NCBI GenBank assembly: GCA_034434835.1 | Contig: DAOTXX010000192.1 | Location: 16,467-80,466, forward strand | Length of the DNA: 64,000 nucleotides | Direction: 5' to 3' | From: JBGLNJ01 sp034434835 | GTDB taxonomy: Bacteria > Chloroflexota > Anaerolineae > Fen-1058 | Shown: positions 27,527-36,077 of the stretch, in pieces | Numbering within the stretch: the stretch's first letter is position 1 | Layout of the letters: every line of letters begins with the position of its first letter | The notes under the pieces: generated by a model | Database searches by the model: none | Seen by the model: only the letters and a program-made list of their open reading frames with translations | Told to the model about the DNA's origin: nothing | Position numbers and translations under genes: made by a program

Positions 27527-30500
27527 ATGAAACAGCATCTTTGGAATCTCGTTCTTGCGCTGGCATTGCTGGCGACCGGCTTGCACATTCCTGTTACACT
27601 GACGCCAGTCTCGTCTTCAGCGAATCAAGTCTCCCCTTCCCACCCTGCGAATGATTTGGCCGGGCTGCATTTGTTTCTGCGCAGCGGCGCGTTCGATCCG
27701 TTGGCTGGCGAGCCCACCATCCCGCCAGGAATGAGCCGGACTCGCACTGGACAAACTGGCTTGTGGCTGGTTCAATTCCCAGGCCCCATCCAGGATGATT
27801 GGTATACGGCCATGATCTCGGCGGGGCTAGAGGTGGTCACCTACATCCCCGACTATGGCTATCTGGTCTGGGGCCGCGATGCCGCGGTGTCCCAACTTCA
27901 ATCTTTTGCCCCGCTGCGTTGGGCGGGCGACTATCATCCCTTCTATGCGCTCCATCCCGACCTGACCGACCCGGCCAAGTTGCCGTCCCAGGTTGAAGTG
28001 ATCGTACAGGTGTATAACCATTCCAGGGCCAGCGACACTGTCGAGGCGATCTTGAAGCAAGCGACCGCTGTGGTTCGCCCACCACAAACGATCCTGACCT
28101 ATCGGAACCTGGGCGTGCGCATCGCCTCGGCTCAGCTCCACTGGCTGGCGGGATTGCCAGACGTGGTCAACGTCGAGCCTCGCCCAATGTATCAAAAGAC
28201 GGACGAGTTGCAAGGGCAGATCATGGCCGGGGCGCTCAACGCGAGCGGCACACAACCCTCTGGCCCCGGTTATCTGGCCTGGTTACAGTCGCTCGGATTC
28301 AGCACGACAGCCAGCGACTATCCGATCGTAGACGTGACCGACGATGGGATTGACAATGGCACAGCCACCCCGCTCCATCCCGACTTTTACACGTTGGGCA
28401 TCACCACGACAGCCGACCGGCTGGTTTACAATGTGGATTGGACCGGCGATGGCCCAAATGGCAGAGATGGACATGGCAATATCAACGCCTCTATTGTCGC
28501 CGGGTACAACAACCGGACTGGCTTTCCTTACGAAGACGGCAGCGGGTACAACTATGGCCTGGGCATCAACCCGTATGGCCGGGTGGCCGGCTCCAAAGTG
28601 TTCTGCGATGGCGGCACGTGGTGTCTGGCAGGCGACAACTACACCGGCCTGATCAGCCAGACGTTTGCCCTGGGCGGGCGCATCAGCAGCAACTCGTGGG
28701 GCGCCAGAACCGGCGGCGCGTACACGACGGATGATCAAGCCTACGATGCGCTCGTGCGCGACGCCCAGCCGGGCAGCGGCGCGTATGCCGGAAACCAGGA
28801 AATCACCATCGTGTTTTCCGCGGGCAACTCGGGCCCGAGCTCGAACACAACCGGCTCGCCGGGCAATGCCAAGAATGTCGTGACGGTGGGCGCAGCCGAA
28901 AACGTCCGGCCCACCTGGACGGATGGCTGCGGTATCGGCCCAACGGGCGCAGACAACGCCCAGGATATTATCAGCTTTTCCAGCCGCGGCCCGACCGACG
29001 ATCAGCGCGTCAAGCCCGACCTCGTCGCACCCGGCACGCACATCGAGGGAGCGGCTTCGCAAGACCCGGCCTATAACGGCTCGGGCGTTTGCGACCAGTA
29101 CATGCCCTCGGGTCAAACGCTGTATGCCGCGTCTTCCGGCACCAGTCATTCAGCGCCGGCAGTGGCCGGGGCCGCTTCGCTGGTGTACCGTTTCCACCAG
29201 GATCAGTTTGGCAGCGCGCCCAGCCCAGCTATGATCAAGGCCAGCCTGATCAACGCCACGCGCTATCTCACTGGCACATACGCGGGCGGCAACCTACCTT
29301 CCAACAATCAGGGCTATGGTGAGACCTTTTTGGGCCTGGCGTTTGACGACACTCCTCGCACTGCCATTGACCAGAGCCGCGTGTTCACTAACAGTGGGCA
29401 GGTGTACGAGCTGCGCGGCACGGTGATGGATCCCGCCAAGCCTTTCCGCGTCACGCTGGCGTGGACCGACGCGCCCGGCCCGACCACGGGCAATTCATAT
29501 GTGAACAACCTTGATCTGGCCGTTACCATCAGCGGACAAACTTATCGCGGCAATGTTTTTTCGGGCGCAACCTCTATCACAGGCGGAAGCGCCGACCCAC
29601 GCAATAACGTGGAGAGTGTGTTCCTGCCCGCCGGGCAAAGCGGCCTGTTCACAGTGCACATCACGGCCACCAACATCGCCGGCGATGGCGTGCCCGGCAA
29701 CGGCGATCCAACGGATCAGGACTTTGCTCTGTTGATTTATAACGGTATGGAAGAATTTGGTTACTTGGATGGGACTGTGTACGACGGCACGCTGGGCGGA
29801 GGGCTGCCGGGCGCAACAGTGCGTGCGATCACGGGCACGACTGCTTACGCGGATACGACGCAGGCCAGCGGCTATTACACGCTGACGGTCTCGCCGGGTA
29901 CGTATTCGGTCTCCGCCTGGAAATATGGGTACACCATGCAGGTTGTCACCAACGTCGTCGTGGTGAGCAATACCATCACCACGCAGAACCTGACACTTAC
30001 TCAAACCACCCTCTATTCACTCACCGGTTGCATCACCGACTCAGTGACCGGCTCTCCACTTTCGGCAACGGTCGAGGTGCTTGGCCCGTTCGGCGACCCG
30101 ATCACCCAGACCAGCACCCCGCAAACCACAGGTTGTTACGCGCTCAACCTGTACGGTGGCCCCTATAGCGTGACGGCGCAATCTCGCCTGCATCTGCCTG
30201 GAGCCGCATCGGTGAATCTGGTGACCGACACGGTACAGAACTTTGCCCTGACTGCCACGACGACAGATGGGCTTCTCTGGGGCTATATCACCAGCCTGGA
30301 GACGAGCAACCCGGTATCGGGAGCCACGATCCAGGTAACGCCGGGGATGACCCAGACCACATCCGGCGCCGACGGTTACTACGAGATGCAATTGCCCTCC
30401 GGCATCCCCTACACCGTGACCGTCTCCGCGCCGCTCTATGGCACGGTCTCGGAGGGGGGCGTGGTGGTCCCGCAGAGCAATCTCCTGCGTAGGGACTATG

Positions 30501-32758
30501 CGCTGCCCACTGCCCATATGGTGCTCCTGCCCCCGGAGGGACTGAGTGCCACGCTGCGCATTGGGAACCAGATGACCCAGACCCTCACCGTCAGCAACAG
30601 CGGTTCTGGCGGGTTGGACTTGCAGATTCGCGAGGCCCGAGGCGCGGTCTTACCCGGCGGCGGCCCCGACCCCTTCGGCTACACCTACCAGGACAGCCGC
30701 AGCGCCGACGGCCCGGCCTACGAGTGGATTGACGCTACCGACGGCACACCGCTGAACCTGACGGACGACGGCGAGACCAACGTGACCCTGCCCTTTCCCT
30801 TCGCCTTCTATGGCACTTTCTCCACGGCCATCCGGGTGGGCAACAACGGCGGCCTGCTTTTCAACGCCACCAGCGGCGACCTGGGAGTAACCAACGGCGA
30901 TCTGGGCACGACTACCTCCAACAACCTCATCGTCCCCTTCTGGGACGACCTTGACGACGAGACTGGCAACGTCTACTACAAGACCGTGGGCGTGGCTCCC
31001 AACCGGCGGTTCGTTATCGAATGGTATAACCGGCCGCACTATAACAATATCGGCAGCGCTACCTTCGAATTGATCCTCTACGAGGGCACCAACAACATCA
31101 AGTTCCAGTACCACGACGTGGTCTTTGGCAACGCCTCTTACGACTATGGCGCCAGCGCCACGGTGGGCATCCGCGGGAGCGGCAACAACTACCTTCAGTA
31201 TTCCTACAACCAGGCAGTCTTCTCCGACGGGCTGGCTATCTGTTTCCAGTATCCTGGCTCGCCACCCTGCGATCCGGTGGATATCCCCTGGCTGAGCGAG
31301 GAGCCGCTGACCGGCACGGTGGCGGCGGGCAATACGTTACCGGTCTCGGTGCGCTTTGACGCTACCCCAATCACCCAGACCGGCGTCTACACCGGTTTCC
31401 TGCTTTTTTACACCAACGACCCGGAGGCCCAGCCCTACGCGAGTTATCCGGTGACGCTGACGGTGCTCCCGCCGCTACCAGAGGTCTCGATCGCCAAATC
31501 CGCCTCGGCCGGCTCGGTGGAAGCGGGTCTGCCGCTGGTCTACACGATCACGGTCACCAACGATGGCGGTGGTCCTGCGACGGGTGTGGTCGTCACCGAT
31601 ACGCTCCCGGCCAATACCCTCTTCGCCTGGGCCAGTCATAGCGGGGGTCTGATCGGTAGCAATGTCCTATGGAGCGGACTGACCGTCCCGGCCCATTCTT
31701 CGCTCAGCGTCTCCTACGGCGTCACCGTGACCTGCGTCCCTTCCGGCACCCTCATCGTCAACGACGGCTACGAGGTCACCACGGCCGAGTGGCCTACCCC
31801 CACCACCGGGCTGCCAGTGAAGGTCACCACGACCGCCGAAGGGGTGAGCGCGGCCTTCGCCTACGGCCCGCCGCCGGTGCTGGTCAACTGGGCGGTAGCC
31901 TTTACCAATCAGAGCCAGAACGCTACCGGTTATGAGTGGGCCTTTGGTGATAGCACCACTTCCACCGCTCCCAATCCCTCTCATACTTATAACGCGACAG
32001 GCTTGTACACTGTTGTGCTCACAGCAAGCAACTACTGCGCCACGGCCGTGGTGAGCCAGTCGGTGCAGGTGGAAGACTATGTCCTCTCTCTGGTGCCGGA
32101 CGCGACGACGCGGAGCGGCGACCCCGGCCAAGTGGTCACCTACACTCTCTACCTGACCAACACCGGTACTCTGAGCGACACCTTCCTGCTGAGCCTGGGG
32201 AGCACATCCTGGGCAACAACCCTCTCTACGAACACAGCGTACCTGACTGCAGGGGAAGGGACGACGGTGAAAGTGTATGTGACGGTGCCGACGGGTGCGG
32301 CCGGCGGCGCCCAGGCCAGTATCCAGGTGACGGCGCGGTCGCTCTCTGACCCGCGGACGCCGGCGGCTTCGGCGTCGGTGGTGCTGACGACGACAGCCAA
32401 CTCTGTCTACGGGGTAGCGCTGGGGACGGCAGTGTTGGAGCAAACGGCGCGGGCCGGGGAGACGGTGACCTACACTTTGCGGGTGACGAACACGGGGAAC
32501 GTAGCGGACACCATCACCATCACCCGCACGAACAGCGGCTGGCCGACGACTTTCTCATGGACGAGCCAGGCAATTGCCGCAGGGGGCCAGCGGGAGTTGA
32601 AGGTCTATGTGACAGTGCCGACCAATACGCCGGCCGGGACAGTGGATGAGGCCATCATCCAAGCCACAGGGAGCGGCGGCTTCCGCCAAGTCACTCTGCG
32701 CACCCGCACGCCGGTCTTTCGGGTCTACCTGCCGCTGGTGGTGCGGAACGGGCCGTAA
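27527..32758 (+). CDS. Secreted KP-43-like subtilase with shared C-terminal cassette
   Basis: 1743 residues with a signal peptide (LWNLVLALALLATGLHIP). S8 triad: D272 (VTDDGID), H316 (DGHGNINASI) and S540 (GTSHSAPAVAG). A beta-sandwich after the catalytic domain (LAWTDAPGPTTGNSYVNNLDL ... DPRNNVESVFL) resembles that of KP-43-type alkaline proteases. Next come three carboxypeptidase-regulatory-like domains (~745-1000) and a beta-sandwich at ~1040-1250. The C-terminal cassette (from ~1317) has DUF11, PKD (YEWAFGDS), two NEW3-like domains and the tail FRVYLPLVVRNGP. The start ATG follows GAGGAA. The cassette is repeated in the next two genes. Confidence 0.87.
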   Translation: MKQHLWNLVLALALLATGLHIPVTLTPVSSSANQVSPSHPANDLAGLHLFLRSGAFDPLAGEPTIPPGMSRTRTGQTGLWLVQFPGPIQDDWYTAMISAGLEVVTYIPDYGYLVWGRDAAVSQLQSFAPLRWAGDYHPFYALHPDLTDPAKLPSQVEVIVQVYNHSRASDTVEAILKQATAVVRPPQTILTYRNLGVRIASAQLHWLAGLPDVVNVEPRPMYQKTDELQGQIMAGALNASGTQPSGPGYLAWLQSLGFSTTASDYPIVDVTDDGIDNGTATPLHPDFYTLGITTTADRLVYNVDWTGDGPNGRDGHGNINASIVAGYNNRTGFPYEDGSGYNYGLGINPYGRVAGSKVFCDGGTWCLAGDNYTGLISQTFALGGRISSNSWGARTGGAYTTDDQAYDALVRDAQPGSGAYAGNQEITIVFSAGNSGPSSNTTGSPGNAKNVVTVGAAENVRPTWTDGCGIGPTGADNAQDIISFSSRGPTDDQRVKPDLVAPGTHIEGAASQDPAYNGSGVCDQYMPSGQTLYAASSGTSHSAPAVAGAASLVYRFHQDQFGSAPSPAMIKASLINATRYLTGTYAGGNLPSNNQGYGETFLGLAFDDTPRTAIDQSRVFTNSGQVYELRGTVMDPAKPFRVTLAWTDAPGPTTGNSYVNNLDLAVTISGQTYRGNVFSGATSITGGSADPRNNVESVFLPAGQSGLFTVHITATNIAGDGVPGNGDPTDQDFALLIYNGMEEFGYLDGTVYDGTLGGGLPGATVRAITGTTAYADTTQASGYYTLTVSPGTYSVSAWKYGYTMQVVTNVVVVSNTITTQNLTLTQTTLYSLTGCITDSVTGSPLSATVEVLGPFGDPITQTSTPQTTGCYALNLYGGPYSVTAQSRLHLPGAASVNLVTDTVQNFALTATTTDGLLWGYITSLETSNPVSGATIQVTPGMTQTTSGADGYYEMQLPSGIPYTVTVSAPLYGTVSEGGVVVPQSNLLRRDYALPTAHMVLLPPEGLSATLRIGNQMTQTLTVSNSGSGGLDLQIREARGAVLPGGGPDPFGYTYQDSRSADGPAYEWIDATDGTPLNLTDDGETNVTLPFPFAFYGTFSTAIRVGNNGGLLFNATSGDLGVTNGDLGTTTSNNLIVPFWDDLDDETGNVYYKTVGVAPNRRFVIEWYNRPHYNNIGSATFELILYEGTNNIKFQYHDVVFGNASYDYGASATVGIRGSGNNYLQYSYNQAVFSDGLAICFQYPGSPPCDPVDIPWLSEEPLTGTVAAGNTLPVSVRFDATPITQTGVYTGFLLFYTNDPEAQPYASYPVTLTVLPPLPEVSIAKSASAGSVEAGLPLVYTITVTNDGGGPATGVVVTDTLPANTLFAWASHSGGLIGSNVLWSGLTVPAHSSLSVSYGVTVTCVPSGTLIVNDGYEVTTAEWPTPTTGLPVKVTTTAEGVSAAFAYGPPPVLVNWAVAFTNQSQNATGYEWAFGDSTTSTAPNPSHTYNATGLYTVVLTASNYCATAVVSQSVQVEDYVLSLVPDATTRSGDPGQVVTYTLYLTNTGTLSDTFLLSLGSTSWATTLSTNTAYLTAGEGTTVKVYVTVPTGAAGGAQASIQVTARSLSDPRTPAASASVVLTTTANSVYGVALGTAVLEQTARAGETVTYTLRVTNTGNVADTITITRTNSGWPTTFSWTSQAIAAGGQRELKVYVTVPTNTPAGTVDEAIIQATGSGGFRQVTLRTRTPVFRVYLPLVVRNGP
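31475..32758 (+). repeat. C-terminal secretion/stalk cassette, copy 1
   Basis: About 1.28 kb coding DUF11, PKD, two NEW3-like domains and the LP-tail. Related copies of almost equal length lie at 34775-36052 and 37748-39026, with patches of near-identical DNA (for example CCCCCACCACCGGGCTGCC, shared with copy 3). Confidence 0.8.
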
Positions 32759-32829
32759 CTCTGCAACGATCCCTCCATGGCGGCAGGGTCATAGACCCTG
32801 CTGGAGGAGATGAGCGACTTGTGCTCTCG

Positions 32830-32868
32830 GCCGGTCTGTGACCTACCGAATGCTGGTCACAGACCGGC
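32830..32868 (+). terminator. Hairpin after the second subtilase
   Basis: Perfect 14-bp stem GCCGGTCTGTGACC (32830-32843) with 32855-32868 and an 11-base loop. A smaller hairpin GCAGGGT/ACCCTGC precedes it near 32784. There is no T tract. Confidence 0.5.
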
Positions 32869-32944
32869 TTGACGATCGTCGCTAATTCATTTCGAGATTC
32901 GTGAGGCGGCAAAACCCGCCAGTTCTATCCTGAGGAGAGAAGCA

Positions 32945-35900
32945 GTGAACCGCTATTTTGTCTTTGTTGTGGCCGGACTGTTGCTACTGCTTGTTTTTTC
33001 CGCCAACGGAGGGGCTGAGATTGCAAAAGGTGCCTCTGGATCCGGCCCCCGCTGGATCCCCTTCCAGCAAGGAAAAACACCATCTCAACCCTCTATGGCG
33101 GTCCTTTCGTCGTCCTCCGAACAGATTGTGTTGCAGGCCCTTATCCCCGGCTGCTTCGCCGCCGACATAGAAGCAGGGGGAGAACAATACGTGCGACTCT
33201 TCGGCGATGGGTTTGGCCATGGCCGAGACATGGGTCTGCCGGACTTGCCGATCCTGCGGCGCAACGTGGAGGTCCCCTTTGGCGCCCAGGTGGAGGTGGA
33301 ACTGGTCGCGGCCGAGTTTGCAGAATACGCTTTGCGTGACCTGGGCCTCTCGGCTCCTCTCTATCCTATGCAACCCCCTGTGCCGAAAACCGGTGTAGCA
33401 CAGCAGGGAGGGTCGTTCACCATAGATCGATCATTCTATCGCACGGACGATGTTTATCCTGCTGCACCGGTGATCGTGACCGATGAGTTTATCGTGCGCG
33501 GGCGCCGAGCAGTGGAGGTAGAAGTCTGGCCGGTCTCATATAACCCCGCTGCCGGTCGGGTCCGACTGTACCACGACATCCAATTCCGATTGCGGCTGAC
33601 CAGCAGCGATATGGCCCACACCGAGGCTCTGGCCCGCCGCTACATCTCCCCTGCCTTCGAGTCGTGGCTGGCCGAGAGCCTGCTCAACCACAGATCGGCC
33701 AGCCTGTACGGGCGAAACGACGCAACGATGGGTTATCTGATCATCACAGCCGACGCTTACTACAACGCGATGCTGCCCTTTGTCACCCTGAAACAGAACC
33801 AGGGCTTTACAGTCACGATGGTACGCACCTCCGAGATCCCCGGCGGCGCAACGACCACTGCCATCCAGGCATACATCCGGAACGCCTATCAAAATTGGAC
33901 TATCCCTCCATCTTATATCCTGCTGGTCGGCGACACAGATACTATACCGACATGGACCGGGCCTGAAATCGGCACTTCCACCGATCTGTACTATGCGACG
34001 ATGGACGCGAGCGGCACTGGAGAGTGGCATCCGGACATTGGCCGTGGTCGCTTCCCAGTGCGATCTGCGGCGCAGACTACCGCTATGGTCAACAAGTATC
34101 TAACCTACGCCCAGTTGACCGGACAGGAGCCATGGTTAAAGAAAGCCTCCTTCCCGGCCTCCTGTGATGGCGATAACTATGATGTTGCGGAGGGCACCCA
34201 CAACTATGTGATCAACACCCACACTCTGCCCCGGGGCTATACGGGTACGTTTCCCAACAACCCCCAGCCAGGTGGGGATAAACTCTATTGCATTACTTAT
34301 GGTGCCGGGTATTCCAACTTGATCAACGCCTTCAACCAGGGCCGTTGGGCCATCATCTACTCCGGTCACGGCAACTACAGCGGGTGGGAGATGAGCTTCG
34401 ACTCCAACGCGGTACGGAACTTGACCAACACCGGGATGTTCCCCTTCGTCGCCAGTCATGCCTGTCTCACGGGGAACTTTGGGCAGACCGAGGTCTTTGG
34501 GGAAACATGGGTATTGCAGGAGAATAAAGGGGCATTGGTTTACTGGGGATCCTCCACCTACAGTTACTGGGGGGAAGATGACGTCCTGGAACGTCGGGCG
34601 TTCGACACTCTCTTCGGCTCCGGTTACCCCGATGTCTCGATCTCCACGATGACCAACGCCGGCTTGGCGGCGGTGGAAAGCACCTATCCCTCCAGCGCCC
34701 GTTACTACTGGGAGACTTATAACATCCTGGGAGACCCTGCCTTGCACCTCTTCCCACAGGAGCATCCCCAACCTCCCCAACTGAGCATCACCAAGTCAGG
34801 CGCTCCAGAGCAAGTGGAGGTCGGCACTTGTCTCCAATACACGCTGATTGTCGCCAATAGCGGCGGCCAGGCCACAGGTGTGACCATCAGCGATACTCTG
34901 CCAGCGAACACCCTTTTCGCCGGGGCTGATCAGGGCGGCGTGTTGGAGGGCAGCACAGTGGTCTGGCAGGGCCTCACCCTGGCTGCCGGGGGAACTCTCT
35001 CCGTCACCTACGGCGTCACGGTCACTTGCGTGCCCTCTGGCACCCAGATCGTCAACGATGGCTATGAGGTGACCGCCGCCGAGTGGCCCACACCAACCGT
35101 AGGCCTGCTGGTGACGACCACAGTCAGCTCTGAAGGCGTGACGGCGGCTTTCTCGATGCCGAATCCTGGCGCTGTCTACTGGGCCGTCCCTTTCACTAAC
35201 CAGAGTCAGAATGCTACTGCTTACCTCTGGGACCTGGGCGATGGCACGACCGCCACGGCGATCCATCCCACCCATACCTACACCGCCACGGGTCTCTACA
35301 CTGTTACACTGACCGCCAGCAACATCTGTCACCCGGCTGTGATCGCCACCCGGACACTGCAGATCGTGAATTACGCGCTGACGTTAGCCCCCTCCACTGC
35401 GACCCTGAGCGGGGATTCCGGTGAAACGGTCACCTATACCCTCTGGCTGACCAACACCGGCACCGTGAGCGATAGTTTCCGTCTGAACCGGAGCAGCACC
35501 CCTTGGACGACGGTTTTCGCTACAGACACGATAGCGATAGAGTCCGGCGAGAGTGCTGCGATGCCGATCTATGTCACCGTGCCAACGAACGCAGCCGGAG
35601 GCGCGCAGGCCGCCGTGCGGATCACAGCGCGCTCTTTGAACGATCCCCGGTCTCCGGCGGCCGCTGCCTCAAGCCAGTTGACCACCACGGCCAACAGCGT
35701 CTATCGGGTGGCTTTGAACGCACCGGAACCGAGCCAGGCCGCCCGGCCGGGCGAGACGATCACCTATACATTGCGGCTCACCAACACTGGCAACGTGGTG
35801 GATACCATCACATTGACCCGCACCAACACCGGTTGGCCGACGACATTCTCCCAGAGCGTCTGGACCATTGCACGCGGCGGTTGGCGGGAGGTAAAAGTGG

Positions 35901-36052
35901 CCATTACCCTCCCAACGGACCTCTTGCCGGGCGCAGAAGATGTGGCGCTCATCCGCGCGACCGGCAGCGGTGGGTACGCTCAAGTGACGCTGAACACCCG
36001 CACGCCGGTTTTTAAACTCTACCTGCCGCTGGTGCTACGGACAACGCCGTGA
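32945..36052 (+). CDS. Gingipain-type C25 cysteine peptidase with shared cassette
   Basis: 1035 residues. GTG start with GAGGAG 10 bp upstream; signal peptide (YFVFVVAGLLLLLVFSANG). Residues ~80-230 form a propeptide-like beta region. The C25 catalytic domain (~260-610) has H475 in YSGHGNYSGW and C507 in SHACLTGNF, the expected His/Cys dyad, and ends in NILGDPALHLFP, typical of the family. The DUF11-PKD-NEW3-NEW3 cassette follows, ending KLYLPLVLRTTP. C25 peptidases are best known in Bacteroidota, where a type IX secretion domain follows; here the cassette replaces it. The stop lies in a hairpin leading into the next gene, 25 bp on. Confidence 0.88.
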   Translation: MNRYFVFVVAGLLLLLVFSANGGAEIAKGASGSGPRWIPFQQGKTPSQPSMAVLSSSSEQIVLQALIPGCFAADIEAGGEQYVRLFGDGFGHGRDMGLPDLPILRRNVEVPFGAQVEVELVAAEFAEYALRDLGLSAPLYPMQPPVPKTGVAQQGGSFTIDRSFYRTDDVYPAAPVIVTDEFIVRGRRAVEVEVWPVSYNPAAGRVRLYHDIQFRLRLTSSDMAHTEALARRYISPAFESWLAESLLNHRSASLYGRNDATMGYLIITADAYYNAMLPFVTLKQNQGFTVTMVRTSEIPGGATTTAIQAYIRNAYQNWTIPPSYILLVGDTDTIPTWTGPEIGTSTDLYYATMDASGTGEWHPDIGRGRFPVRSAAQTTAMVNKYLTYAQLTGQEPWLKKASFPASCDGDNYDVAEGTHNYVINTHTLPRGYTGTFPNNPQPGGDKLYCITYGAGYSNLINAFNQGRWAIIYSGHGNYSGWEMSFDSNAVRNLTNTGMFPFVASHACLTGNFGQTEVFGETWVLQENKGALVYWGSSTYSYWGEDDVLERRAFDTLFGSGYPDVSISTMTNAGLAAVESTYPSSARYYWETYNILGDPALHLFPQEHPQPPQLSITKSGAPEQVEVGTCLQYTLIVANSGGQATGVTISDTLPANTLFAGADQGGVLEGSTVVWQGLTLAAGGTLSVTYGVTVTCVPSGTQIVNDGYEVTAAEWPTPTVGLLVTTTVSSEGVTAAFSMPNPGAVYWAVPFTNQSQNATAYLWDLGDGTTATAIHPTHTYTATGLYTVTLTASNICHPAVIATRTLQIVNYALTLAPSTATLSGDSGETVTYTLWLTNTGTVSDSFRLNRSSTPWTTVFATDTIAIESGESAAMPIYVTVPTNAAGGAQAAVRITARSLNDPRSPAAAASSQLTTTANSVYRVALNAPEPSQAARPGETITYTLRLTNTGNVVDTITLTRTNTGWPTTFSQSVWTIARGGWREVKVAITLPTDLLPGAEDVALIRATGSGGYAQVTLNTRTPVFKLYLPLVLRTTP
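34775..36052 (+). repeat. C-terminal cassette, copy 2
   Basis: Second copy of the ~1.28-kb cassette, here fused to a C25 peptidase. Confidence 0.8.
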
Positions 36053-36068
36053 GGTGACCGTCACCTCA
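36050..36068 (+). promoter_or_regulatory. Palindrome bridging the C25 stop and M14 ribosome site
   Basis: TGAGGTGAC-C-GTCACCTCA, a perfect 9-1-9 inverted repeat. It includes the C25 stop codon and ends where AGGAGG (36068-36073) begins. It could influence translational coupling of the two genes. Confidence 0.5.
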
Positions 36069-36077
36069 GGAGGTCTT

